A stretch of 64,000 nucleotides of DNA, from the NCBI GenBank assembly GCA_019671005.1, contig CM033728.1, positions 28,781,099-28,845,098 of the forward strand, written 5' to 3'. The notes beneath the pieces are model-generated. The model was not told the origin of the DNA. It saw nothing but the letters and a program-made list of their open reading frames with translations, and searched no databases. The position numbers and the translations under genes were made by a program. This document shows, one piece after another, positions 45,437-57,285 of the stretch. Within the stretch, counting starts at the first letter, position 1. Each line of letters opens with the position of its first letter. This stretch comes from Hibiscus mutabilis (lineage: Eukaryota > Streptophyta > Magnoliopsida > Malvales > Malvaceae).

Positions 45437-47040
45437 GGGTTTAGTATTTTAGAAAAATTATGAATGAACCTCCTGTAAAAACCTGCATGTCCGAGAAAAC
45501 TTTGAATTCCTTTAACCGAATTTGGTGGGGGTAATCTCTCGATCATGTCCACCTTGGCTTTGTCTACTTCAATTCCCTTGGATGAAATCTTGTGGCCGAG
45601 CACTATTCCTTCATCTACCATAAAATGACATTTCTCCCAATTGAGGACTAAATCCGTTTCTTCACATCTTGCCAACACCCTCTCTAAATTGCCGAGACAG
45701 CTGTCGAAGTCATTACCAAAAACAGAAAAATCATCCATGAAGATCTCAAGGAAGTCTTCGACCATGTCTGAAAAGAGTGCCATCATGCATCTTTGGAAGG
45801 TTGCCGGGGCGTTACACAATCCGAACGGCATCCTTCGGAAGGCATAAGTACCGTATGGGCATGTGAAGGTTGTCTTTTCTTGATCTTCTGGTGCTATGGC
45901 AATCTGATTGTAACCTGAATAACCATCAAGAAAGCAATAAAAGGGTTTACCTGCAAGACGGTCAAGCATTTGATCAATAAAGGGTAATGGGAAGTGATCT
46001 TTCCTAGTAGCTTTGTTTAGCTTTCGATAGTCCATACAAACCCTCCAACCGGTCACAGTCCTGGTTGGGATAAGTTCATTATTTTCATTGCTTACCACTG
46101 TTATACCTCCCCTTTTCGGTACACATTGTACCAGACTTACCCACGTACTATCAGAGATAGGGTATATAATGTCGGCGTCAAGCCACTTGATGATTTCTTT
46201 CATTACAACCCCTTTCATGGCATGATTCAGTCTCCTCTGGGCCTCAATTGAAGGTTTGTGATCATCTTCCAACAAGATCTTGTGCATGCACACTGCCGGG
46301 CTAATTCCCTTCAAGTCGGCAATTGTCCACCCTATTGCCTTTTTGTGTAGCTTCAACATCTTGATCAGCTTTTTTTCCTGCTCAGGCTGTAACTTAGAAG
46401 AAATAATTACAGGTAATGTATTATCGGTCCCTAAGTATATATATTTTAGTTGCTCTGGCAATTGTTTCAACTCAAGAATTGGTGGTTGTTCAATAGAGGG
46501 TTTTTCGAGCTTACCTTCCTTACCTGAGTAGTCCAGTGGTTCAAAGTATGTACCTGGTCGGTTGACTAGCCAATTTGCCTCTTCTGGTTGTTCCTCATCG
46601 ACCGGTTCTTCATACTCCTCATGTTCCTCTTGGTCGGCAATGTAGTTGTCGAGGCAACTAAATTCCTCATCGAAGTTAAACTCTGCCGTGGCATGAAGTA
46701 GTTGGCATTCTTCTGGATCATCGGCATGCCTTAGTGTTTGGAACACATTTAGTTTAACTTGCTGGTCATTCACCCTCATTGTGAGTTCTCCCTTTTCAAC
46801 ATCAATCAAGGTTCTCCCTGTTGCTAGGAATGGTCTCCCGAGAATGATGGGTGCATGCTCATCTGCTTCACAATCCAAAACAATAAAGTCAGCAGGAAAA
46901 ATAAATTTATCAACTTTTACCAGTATGTCATCGATTTTTCCCTCTGGATGCACATAGGATCTGTCGGCTAGCTGCAGCATAACTGTTGTAGGTCTTGCCT
47001 TCCCGATTCCTAGTTTCTGGAAAACCGATTTAGGCATCAA
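45364..47040 (-). pseudogene. Athila protease and reverse transcriptase, copy 1 (558-codon open frame)
   Basis: Longest frame in the window. N-terminus: aspartic protease after the active site (KSVFQKLGIGKARP, VLDCEADEHAPIILGRPFLA). Residues 190-290: connection. Residues 330-520: reverse transcriptase with RVCMDYRKLNKATRKDHFPL, FRRMPFGLCNAPATFQRCMM and the catalytic FMDDFSVFG, then FLGHAGFYRRFIHNFSKI. A single-base loss after FSKI, shared by both copies, throws the frame off before RNase H. The active-site DLGA of the protease (near 47055-47075) is in another frame because of one lost C near 47090. Confidence 0.93.
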
Positions 47041-47047
47041 GTTTATG

Positions 47048-48630
47048 CTAGCCCCAAGGTCGCATAATGCTTTTCCGACATAGTGATTTCAATGGAATAG
47101 GGTATTGTAAAACTTCCGGGTCCTTCAACTTGGGTGGCATACTATTGTGCAACATTGCCATGCATCCCTCCATCGCGAGAATCGTTTCAAACTCTCCTAG
47201 CCTTGTTCTTTTGGACACAATGTCTTTAAGAAACTTGGCATAGTTTGGCATTTGTTCAATTGCTTCCACCAATGGCAAGTTGATGTGGACTTGCTTTAGG
47301 ATATCAAGAAACTTCTTGAATTGGTATTCTTGCTTTTGTCCCTTCAACCTTTGTGGGAATGGTGGTGGAAGTCGGATATCTTCGATCCTTTCATTTGTTT
47401 GAAACCTGATTGACGGCATTGTCGGGACATCTGGAGTTTCCGAGGCATTATCAACTGGGGTTGCCGAGGCATGCTTATCGCAAGTTGCCGAGGCGTCTTT
47501 ATCGTCGGTTGCCGAGGCATGCTTATTTTCGGTTGCCGCGGCAATTCCTGGTTCAGTATCTGAGGCTTTGCCGCTAGGTTCGTCCTGATCTTTTTGTGGA
47601 GTTTTGTTTGACGAGCGGGTTTGAACCTCTCTAAGTTGTTGGCCACTTCTAGTGGTGATCGCCTTACATTGCTCATGGCTAGTTCCTCTTGCGACTTCAG
47701 TATCGCTAGGTAAACCTCCTTGTGGTCTAGTATTCAGATTTTGAGCAAACTGTCCAACTTGATTTTCCAATGATTTGATTGTCGCCTCTTGGTTTTGCAA
47801 TCTCATCTCGGTCCTGTTAATAAAAGCATCAGTTCTTTTTATGAAATTACTATTCTCAGCCATATAAGATTCAGTTTTATCATAAAAGCATTTAGAGAAT
47901 TTTCCAAAGAACTAGATGTCGTCGGTTGTTGCTGTGGCAACTGTTGCCGTGGCATATTTTGCTGGAATCCCGATGCTTGTGCATTTTGATTGTTCTGGTT
48001 TAGAGCATTGTTGGGATTACTCCATGAAAAATTCGGGTGCTTCTTCCAAGCTGGATTGTATGTATTGGACATCACGTTGTTGCTCCGATTGTAATTCCCC
48101 ACATAGAAGCTGGATTCCAAATTCTGCATACATTCAGAAGAATTATGGTTATCACCACATAACTCACAAAAAGAATCCATTACCTTGACTTCATGTGTGT
48201 TGTTTGGTTTTTGCATGTTCTGGACCATCTTGGTTAAAGCGGCCAATTGTGCCGAAATTGAATCTGATGATCCTAGTTCATGTATTGTGGCTTGGCGTCT
48301 AACTCTTCCTCTTCTAGTAAATGGGAATTGATAATCATTCTTGGCCAGCCTGTTTAAAATTTGCATCGCTTCCTCCGGCAACTTATCTAGGAGTATACCG
48401 TTTGCCGAGGCATCTAGCATCATCCTTGTTGGTGTATTCACGACGTTGTAAAACATTGTTACTTGAGTCCACACCGGGAAATCCGTGTAGGGGCATTTGT
48501 GTAGAAGTTCTCTATATCGCTCCCAAGCCTCATACATGGATTCATCATCTGCTGCCGAAAAGAAGTAATGTCGTTCTGAAGCTTATCAGTCAAATTTGTA
48601 GGATTAAATCTAGTAAAGAAATCACGACAT
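47048..48630 (-). pseudogene. Athila gag, copy 1, N-terminus missing
   Basis: Frames 48537-47839 and 47863-47048. Residues include the capsid end MYEAWERYRELLHKCPYTDF, a zinc knuckle CELCGDNHNSSEC, and the NTYNPAWKKHPNFSWSNPN segment characteristic of Athila gag. The later part carries three or four HASAT/DASAT units made by the dyad motif (47455-47545). The first ~150 residues present in copy 2 are missing: at about 48631 the sequence switches to LTR-like mosaic. Confidence 0.88.
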
Positions 48631-50241
48631 AAAGATATCGTCTCCCACAAGATCTTCTTCAAGATTGGTGCTAACATCTTGATTCATAAGAATCTAGTCT
48701 CTTCTAATCATATAAAAAAACCAAAAACAAAAACAAGAAAAATAAAAAAAAAAGTATAAAAACAAAGTTTTAACTAATAACTAAAAAACTTGTTGAGAGC
48801 AATTAAGTAAAATGAAAATATGAATTAAATAAAAGATATCATCTCCATAGGCCAGGTTATTCGAAATCTAGTCTCTTTACCTTTGAAAAAGTTGGTGTTA
48901 TAGCCGTTTTATTGGAACTAGAAAGCAATTAAGTAAATGAAAAGTGAATTCAAATGAGCAACTCGGCCAGGTTATCAAGTTGAGGTGTGATAACCGATTG
49001 GATGTCTTGGTAAAAGAGTGCACGGGCAATCGATGGTTGTCTGGGCAACTAGTTGGGCAACTACTTGGGCGTGTGGGCAACAACCTTCAAGGTTCAGCAA
49101 AGCGTTCTTCAATGGTTTCTTCTTATCCTAAGTCGAAACTCTAGCTACTTGTGCATGCCTTGACAATACATCCTGCGTGAATCAAGGGTGAACAACAACC
49201 AATCTTGCGCTCCTCTTAGCCGTTGAAATCCTTAACTTATTACTAAGCGGATTAATCTTCACCATCAATAGATTGAATAAAGATCATATTCATTTGTTTA
49301 TTGAATCTAACTCTCCCGATATTAGATAAATAGATGTAATCACGAGATCCTCTCCCAATTCACTGCAAAACAAGAATAAGAACCAAGAATGAATAAACCT
49401 TGAATAGAAAAGTGCAAACTCTTATTACCTAAACAAAAACCAATAGTTTCTCACAACCACAAAACACAATAACCATAGCCAATTAGATTTAGTTCATGGC
49501 TAGGTTCCAAAGAAACACAAGATAAACAATCCCTAGCATGAACCCAATCGAACAAGGAAGAAAAGATGAAGCTTGTCGAAAATCCCTTGCCCTAGATGGT
49601 TGCCAAAAATTCCCCTTGCTTCCTCTCTTGGACTTGTCGAAATTTCCCCTCTTGCTCTCTCTATAGTTGTCGAAATATCCTTGCTATTTATAGGGCTAGG
49701 CCAAAGTCCTTTGAGGAGGAGTTTGAGTTGGAATTAAATTATCTTTAAAGAATATAATTCTTTATTATAATTTTATTCTATTAGAACTTCTCCTATCTTC
49801 TTGGAATTTAATTCTTCTTTAATCTCTGCATGGCAATCAAATTCCTTTGGGCTTGGGCCTTGCTCCATGTCATCTTGGGCTTGTAAAGTCATTAATTTCA
49901 ACATCCCTATTGCATTTTCTCTTTGTCGACAATTGCCATGGCAACTGGCTCACAAGCGTCTCCTTCATGCATTGCCCTGCAACTAGCTCGGCATATCCTT
50001 CATGCATTACCCTGGCAACTAGCTCGGCATTGCTTTGGCAAGTGGTCCTGCACATACACACACAAAGCACACCAAAGCAACATCTTTTCCACAAAAACTA
50101 CCAAGTTATGTAATCAAGCTCAACGATGGAAGGAAACATGGATTAATGCATGAATGGCTAACTATGCAACTAATATGAGCCTAAGTCTAACAATAATATG
50201 AGTAAAAAGGGTAAGAAAATAGTACTTTTGAACACTTATCA
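48631..50241 (-). repeat. Middle Athila LTR with scrambled start
   Basis: From about 48985 to 50241 it matches the other LTRs. The first 350 bases interleave short LTR pieces ('aaagatatcgtctcc', 'aagaatctagtctctt', 'gcaattaagtaaa' three times) with pieces of the gag leader ('caagatcttcttcaagat', 'aacatcttgattcata', 'aaaaaacttgttg') in parallel order. The normal TGTTGCGCG start is absent. Confidence 0.85.
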
Positions 50242-50253
50242 CACCCCCAAACT

Positions 50254-51100
50254 CGAACTATTGCTTGTCCTCAAGCAATGCAAACTCATAATTACCTGCC
50301 AAGACTTCAATTTTCACAAACTTAGCTTTGAACTTGATTTCAATTCTCTGAACCGAGGCACAAAGTATGATTGGCTTTTTATTTTTCGGAAAACTGAGGA
50401 GTTACTCGGAATCAAACTATAATGCTTGTGAGTGTGTGCGGAGTTGTGTGCAAGTTGATTTTTCGGATTCTATGCAAACAAGAGGTTTTCAAATTACTTC
50501 ATTGGGTTCTTTTTAACATGTTTTAACTAGAGCCAGTGTTGGGCACCTCTAGTGTTTTGTTTTTAGTTTTCTTAAGTTAATTTATTCGACTAGAGCCGGT
50601 TTCGGGCACCTCTAGCTATCAAATTTTTTTAACACATACTAGAGCCAGTTTCGGGCACCTCTTGCTAATTTTTTAAAACATACTAGAGCCAATTTTGGGC
50701 ACCTCTAGCATTCATCCAATTTTTATTCTAATCCCCCAATTTGTTAATTATCAACCTAAGTTCACTAGAATTCCTTAAATCAATCAAACCACAACAATGT
50801 TTCGTCAAATTTAGCATCATAGTAAAATTCTAAGTTTTTCCATGGTTATCCTAGAATAAAAATTCTATCAATTATGTGCATTGGCAAAGTCATCATCGAA
50901 TATTCATCAAATCTAAGCAATTCTTGTTCCAATTAAAGGCATGACAAGCAATTTATGTATCCTAACTGTAATACTTAAGATGAATGTAACTAAACATGGT
51001 AACTACTAATAACAATCCCCCCCAAACTTGAGTGAGGCATTGTCCTCAATGCATGCATAAAAATAACGAGAAAAATAAAAATAAAAATGCATACGAGGAC
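50254..51100 (-). other. Athila 3' untranslated region, copy 2
   Basis: Nearly identical to 42207-43052, with the same four 'ctagagccagtttcgggcac' repeats at 50527-50712. Confidence 0.8.
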
Positions 51101-51343
51101 TTACTCCGAGAGTTCGTCATCGTAGATGATTAGTTTCCTTTTGGTCGATGTCTTGATTCTCTTGCTTGAACGCGATGGTTGTTTTCTTGTTGCTGGGATG
51201 TCTTTAGCTTTGGTTGCCGTGGCATCAGCTTGTGCAGGCACGATGTAGGTTGCCGCGGCATCTTCTTCATTGGTTGCCGGGGCAAGGATCTTGGCAGTAA
51301 ATTTCCTTAGCGTAGTAGTTGTGAGTCTTGTTGTGAAAAACAA
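51101..51343 (-). CDS. Small basic ORF downstream of integrase, copy 2
   Basis: Same 80-codon ORF as 43053-43295; the four differing residues (ARRQ against VPAQ) sit next to one dyad. Confidence 0.4.
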   Translation of the reverse strand: MFFTTRLTTTTLRKFTAKILAPATNEEDAAATYIVPAQADATATKAKDIPATRKQPSRSSKRIKTSTKRKLIIYDDELSE

Positions 51344-51460
51344 AACAAAGAAAACCTGAAAACTAAAGATAATGAAGAAAAATAAAATATCTCCTAAAAA
51401 TAAAAATAAAAATGAAAATAAAAATAAAAAGAAAAAGAAAATATTGAAAGGAGAGCATGC

Positions 51461-52495
51461 TCATGCATCTCCCAACTTGACCACTTCTTTGTTACGTTCC
51501 AAATGGGCACCATTGTAGTGCTTCAATCTTTGTCCATTAACTTTGAATTCATGGTTGTCAGAGATGGACTTGATTATCACAGCACCATGGGAGAATGGTT
51601 TGACGACTTCGAATGGTCCCGACCATCTTGATTTCAGCTTTCCCGGGAAAAGTTTTAGCCGAGAATTGAATAGGAGAACTAGTTGCCCTGGCGTGAATTG
51701 CCGTGGCAATAGTTTCTTGTCGTGCCATCGCTTTGTTTTCTCCTTGTAGATTCGTGCATTGTTATAGGCGAGTGCACGAAATTCTTCTATCTCATTGAGG
51801 TCCATCAAACGCTTTTGTCCGGCACTTTCCCAATCCATATTCACAGTCTTGATCGCCCATTACGCCTTGTGCTCGATTTCCACCGGTAGATGACATGTTT
51901 TACCATAGACAAGTCGGAAGGGGGACATACCTAAGGGTGTTTTGAATACAGTGCGATATGCCCAAAGTGCGTCATCTAGTCTTAATGACCAATCCTTCCT
52001 TGAGGGATTTACTACTTTCTCGAGTATTCCTTTCAACTTCCGGTTGGAAATTTCTGCTTGCCCGTTGGTTTGTGGGTGATATGCCGTGGCGATCTTGTGT
52101 GATATGCCGAAGCGTTGCAACATCTTGGCAATTAGTCTGTTGTCAAAGTGCTTGCCTTCGTCGCTGATAATTGCTCTCGGCATCCCAAACCGTGTAAATA
52201 TGTTTTTCTGCAAGAATCGTTGCACGGTCTTGGAATCGTTGTTGGGAACTGCAGCTGCCTCAACCCATTTAGACACGTAGTCGACGGCAAGTAGAATGTA
52301 GAGGTTGCCGAATGAAGATGGGAAAGGTCCCATAAAATCGATCCCCCATACATCGAACAATTCCATCTCAATGATGTTCTGGAGTGGCATCTCATGTCGT
52401 CTAGAGATATTGCCCGTCCTCTGGCAACGATCACATTGCTTGTAAAAGTCTTGGGCATCTTTGTACAATGTTGGCCAATACAACCCGGATTGCAA
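51461..52495 (-). pseudogene. Athila integrase, copy 2
   Basis: 211 open codons from the zinc domain (CDRCQRTGNISRRHEMPLQN) through VWGIDFMGPFPSSFGNLYIL, SDEGKHF and NGQAEISN to EHKA, so all three catalytic residues Asp, Asp, Glu are present. After the shared TAA, 51844-51461 continues the C-terminal domain to RLKHYNGAHLERNKE. Copy 1 is broken exactly where this copy is open. Confidence 0.93.
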
Positions 52496-52591
52496 AACTT
52501 TGGCCGCGGTACGAGTTCCTCCAAAATGTCCTCCATAGGGTGAAGAATGGCATTGTCGGAGTACATTCTGTTGCTCTTCTTCAGGGACACA

Positions 52592-53029
52592 TTAGCGTAT
52601 AACTTGATATGCACATTGTTTAAACAAAAGAGGCTCATCCCAAAAGTAATGCTTAGCATCATGGCGGAACCGCTTCTTCCCTTGGTGAGTAATGCCATAA
52701 GGAAAAATACCACAAACAAGGAAGTTAACTAAATCCGCGTACGAGGGTATTGCCGAGGCATGTGCTACCGTGGTGACCACTACCAAAATTTCTGAGGCGT
52801 GCGCGTCAAAGGCTGCTACGGCATCGAGAGTTGCCGAGGCATGTGCATCCATAGTTGCCGAGGTGTCAAAGGTTACCGAGGCGTCGAAGGTTTCCGAGGA
52901 GTCAAGGGTTGCCGAGGCGTCGAGGGTTGCCGAGGCAACTAAAATTTGTTCATTCGGGAATGCATCACATATCTCTAGATCTGCGTCCTCCTCCATATTG
53001 CGTTCCAAACGTGATAAGTGATCGGCCAC
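52592..53029 (-). pseudogene. RNase H-integrase linker with A-S-A-T repeat, copy 2
   Basis: Identical to 44537-44974 except two residues. The reading frame stays open across the repeated dyads. Confidence 0.85.
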
Positions 53030-53098
53030 TTGATTTTCTGTTCCTTTCTTGTCCTTAATTTCAATATCAAATTCTTGTAAAAGTAATATCCAACGAAT

Positions 53099-53491
53099 CT
53101 AACGAGGTTTAGCATCCTTTTTAGCAAATAAGTATTTGATTGCCGAATGGTCCGTATGAACAATTACCTTTGTACCAATTAAATAGGATCGGAACTTGTC
53201 AAATGCGAAAACTACAGCTAGTAACTCTTTCTCCGTTGTTGTGTAATTCACTTGAGCGCCATTAAGACTTTTACTAGCGTAGTATATCACATGGAAGGTC
53301 TTACCTGTGCGTTGGCCTAGGACTGCTCCTACCGCGAAATCACTTGCATCACACATGAGCTCAAAAGGTAGCGTCCAATCTGGTGGAACGACAATGGGTG
53401 CCGAGGCAAGCTTTTTCTTTAGGGTTTCAAATGCTTGAGTGCAAGAATCATCAAAATCGAAGACTCTATCCTGTTCAAGCAGATTACACAA
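53099..53491 (-). pseudogene. Athila RNase H, copy 2
   Basis: Identical in translation to 45044-45436, ending at the same TAG. Confidence 0.93.
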
Positions 53492-54134
53492 GGGTTTAGT
53501 ATTTTAGAAAAATTATGAATGAACCTCCTGTAAAAACCTGCATGTCCGAGAAAACTTTGAATTCCTTTAACCGAATTTGGTGGGGGTAATCTCTCGATCA
53601 TGTCCACCTTGGCTTTGTCTACTTCAATTCCCTTGGATGAAATCTTGTGGCCGAGCACTATTCCTTCATCTACCATAAAATGACATTTCTCCCAATTGAG
53701 GACTAAATCCGTTTCTTCACATCTTGCCAACACCCTCTCTAAATTGCCGAGACAAATTGTCGAAGTCATTACAAAAACAGAAAAATCATCCATGAAGATC
53801 TCAAGGAAGTCTTCGACCATGTCCGAAAAGAGTGCCATCATGCATCTTTGGAAGGTTGCGGGCGTTACACAATCCGAACGGCATCCTTCGGAGGCATAAG
53901 TACCGTATGGGCATGTGAAGGTTGTCTTTTCTTGATCTTCGGTGCTATGGCAATCTGATTGTAACCTGAATAACCATCAAGAAAGCAATAAAAGGGTTTA
54001 CCAAGACGGTCAAGCATTTGATCAATAAAGGGTAATGGGAAGTGATCTTTCCTAGTAGCTTTGTTTAGCTTTCGATAGTCCATACAAACCCTCCAACCGT
54101 CACATCCTGGTTGGGATAAGTTCATTATTTTCAT
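53419..54134 (-). pseudogene. Athila reverse transcriptase, copy 2, frameshifted
   Basis: Two frames: 54134-53865 with RVCMDYRKLNKATRKDHFPL and FYCFLDGYSGYNQIAIAP; 53841-53419 with FMDDFSVF. Between them several one- or two-base losses relative to copy 1 (for example at 53860-53890 and 53938) break the enzyme. Confidence 0.92.
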
Positions 54135-54513
54135 TGCTTACCACCGTTATACCTCCCCTTTTCGGTACACATTGTACAGACTTACCCACGTACTACTCGT
54201 AGATAGGGTATATAATGCCGGCGCGTCAAGCCACTTGATGATTTCTTTCATTACAACCCCTTTCATGGCATGATTCAGTCTCCTCGGGCCTCAATTGAAG
54301 GTTTGTGATCATCTTCCAACAAGATCTTGTGCATGCACACCGCCGGGCTAATTCCCTTCAAGTCGGCAATTGTCCACCCTATTGCCTTTTTGTGTAGCTT
54401 CAACATCTTGATCAGCTTTTTTTTTCTGCTCAGGCTGTAACTTAGAAGAAATAATTACAGTAATGTATTATCGGTCCCTAAGTATATATATTTTTTAGTT
54501 GCTCGCAATTGTT

Positions 54514-55469
54514 TCAACTCAAGAATTGGTGGTTGTTCAATAGAGGGTTTTTCGAGCTTACCTTCCTTACCCGAGTAGTCCAAAGTGGTTCAAAGTATGT
54601 ACCTGGTCGGTTGACTAGCCAATTTGCCTCTTCTCGGTTGTTCCTCATCGACCGGTTCTTCATACTCCTCATGTTCCTCTTGGTCGGCAATGTAGTTGTC
54701 GAGGCAACTAAATTCCTCATCGGTTAAACTCTGCCGTGGCATGAAGTAGTTGGCATTCTTCGGATCATCGGCATGCCTTAGTGTTTGGAACACATTTAGT
54801 TTAACTTGCTGGTCATTCACCCTCATTGTGAGTTCTCCTTTTCAACATCAATCAAGGTTCTCCCACTGTTGCTAGGAATGGTCTCCCGAGAATGATGGGT
54901 GCATGCTCATCTCGCTCACAATCCAAAACAATAAAGTCAGCAGGAAAAATAAATTTATCAACTTTTACCAGTATGTCATCGATTTTTCCCTCTGGATGCA
55001 CATAGGATCTGTCGGCTAGCTGCAGCATAACTGTTGTAGGTCTTGCCTTCCCGATTCCTAGTTTCTGGAAAACCGATTTAGGCATCAAGTTTATGCTAGC
55101 CCCAAGGTCGCATAATGCTTTTCCGACATAGTGATTTCCAATGGAATAGGGTATTGTAAAACTTCCGGGGTCCTTCAACTTGGGTGGCATACTATTGTGC
55201 AACATTGCCATGCATCCCTCCATCGCGGCAACTGTTTCAAACTCTCCTAGCCTTGTTCTTTTGGACACAATGTCTTTAAGAAACTTGGCATAGTTTGGCA
55301 TTTGTTCAATTGCTTCCACCAATGGCAAGTTGATGTGGACTTGCTTTAGGATATCAAGAAACTTCTTGAATTGGTATTCTTGCTTTTGTCCCTTCAACCT
55401 TTGTGGGAATGGTGGTGGAAGTCGGATATCTTCGATCCTTTCATTTGTTTGAAACCTGATTGACGGCAT
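54514..55469 (-). pseudogene. Athila protease, copy 2
   Basis: 205 open codons (55469-54852) include KALCDLGASINLMPKSVFQK with the active-site DLGAS; the frame then breaks by small indels near 54845-54870, and the rest is split among 54826-54590 and 54720-54514. Confidence 0.9.
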
Positions 55470-57072
55470 TGTCGGGACATCTGGAGTTTCCGAGGCATTA
55501 TCAACTGGGGTTGCCGAGGCATGCTTATCGCAAGTTGCCGAGGCGTCTTTATCGTCGGTTGCCGAGGCATGCTTATTTTCGGTTGCCGCGGCAATTCCTG
55601 GTTCAGTATCTGAGGCTTTGCCGCTAGGTTCGTCTTGATATTTTTGTGGAGTTTTGTTTGACGAGCGGGTTTGAACCTCTCTAAGTTGTTGGCCACTTCT
55701 AGTGGTGATCGCCTTACATTGCTCATGGCTAGTTCCTCTTGCGACTTGATATCGCTAGGTAAACCTCCTTGTGGTCTAGTATTGATTTTGAGCAAACTGT
55801 CCAACTTGATTTTCCAATGATTTGATTGTCGCCTCTTGGTTTTGCAATCTCATCTCGGTCCTGTTAATAAAAAAGCATCATTCTTTTTATGAAATTACTA
55901 TTCTCAGCCATATAAGATTCAGTTTTATCATAAAAGCATTTAGAGAATTTTCCAAAGAACTAGATGTCGCTTCGGTTGTTCTTTGTGGCAATCTATTGCC
56001 GTGGCATATTTTGCTGGAATCCCGATGCTTGTGCATTTTGATTGTTCTGGTTTAGAGCATTGTTGGGATTACTCCATGAAAAATTCGGGTGCTTCTTCCA
56101 AGCTGGATTGTATGTATTGGACATCACGTTGTTGCTCCGATTGTAATTCCCCACATAGAAGCTTTGGATTCCAAATTCTGCATACATTCGGAAAGAATTA
56201 TGGTTATCACCACATAACTCACAAAAAGAATCCATTACCTTGACTTCATGTGTGTTGTTTGGTTTTTGCATGTTCTGGACCATCTTGGTTAAAGCGGCCA
56301 ATTGTGCCGAAATTGAATCTGATGATCCTAGTTCATGTATTGTGGCTTGGCGTCTAACTCTTCCTCTTCTAGTAAATGGGAATTGATAATCATTCTTGGC
56401 CAGCCTGTTTAAAATTTGCATCGCTTCCTCCGGCAACTTATCTAGGAGTATACCGTTTGCCGAGGCATCTAGCATCATCCTTGTTGGTGTATTCACGACG
56501 TTGTAAAACATTGTTACTTGAGTCCACACCGGGAATCCGTGTAGGGGGCATTTGTGTAGAAGTTCTCTATATCGCTCCCAAGCCTCATACATGGATTCAT
56601 CATCCGCTTTGCGAAAAAGAAGTAATGTCGTTCTGAAGCTTATCACCAAATTTGTAGGATTAAATCTAGTAAAGAAATCACGACAAAGATCAGTCCAAGA
56701 TGCTATGGATCCGGCAGAATGTTGTTCAACCATGCTTTCGCCCTATCCTCGAGAATAAGGGAATAATCTTAATCGTAAGACATCGGGGTGACTCAGTGTA
56801 TCTTGAACGAGTTGCAAATCTCGAGGAAAGATTTCAGATGTTGTCGTGCATCTTGATTCTTTGAGCCGCCAAATTGACCTATTGTGTTGATCATATTAAA
56901 CATTACGGTTTCAACTCAAAGTGGTTGGCTTCAATTTCAGTCACGACAACTCATGGGTTAAGTCCATCAAGATCTTCTTCAAGATAGTCTCGAATAGTTA
57001 CATTTTTAGTGCAAGAATCACTCCTCCTCCTCGCCGAACATCTTGATTCATATTGCCGTCTTGATTTGCCAT
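55394..57072 (-). pseudogene. Athila gag, copy 2, with start codon
   Basis: The ATG at 57072-57070 follows the primer site by about 190 bases and gives MANQDGNMNQDVRRGGG. Several frameshifts and stops follow before 56733, where a 246-codon frame carries ASWTDLCRDFFTRFNP, the zinc knuckle region and SNTYNPAWKKHPNFSW. The N-terminal capsid lines that copy 1 lacks are legible here in several frames. Confidence 0.88.
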
Positions 57073-57262
57073 TGCTTCTCTTATCCTTCGTCTAAGTCTT
57101 TGTAAGGTTCGTTCGATTTACGGATCAAAGGGATATTCTGTGAAGTCGGTCTCGCCTACAGTCATATACCAATGCAAAACCAAATTTTGTTAGCCCTTTG
57201 AATTTTAAACAAGAAAAAAAAAAAAAGTGCAAGAAAGTAAAAACAAAGTCGCTATTGCCAAT
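57073..57262 (-). other. Athila 5' leader, copy 2
   Basis: Between primer site and gag start; contains an A-rich tract (57209-57224). Pieces of this leader turn up in the mosaic at 48631-48980. Confidence 0.7.
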
Positions 57263-57278
57263 CCACACAACGGCGCCA
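57263..57278 (-). other. Athila primer binding site (tRNA-Asp type)
   Basis: Minus strand TGGCGCCGTTGTGTGG; the first eleven bases match TGGCGCCGTTGCCGGGG, the site complementary to tRNA-Asp often used by Athila. It is separated from the LTR by seven bases. Confidence 0.8.
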
Positions 57279-57285
57279 AAAAACT

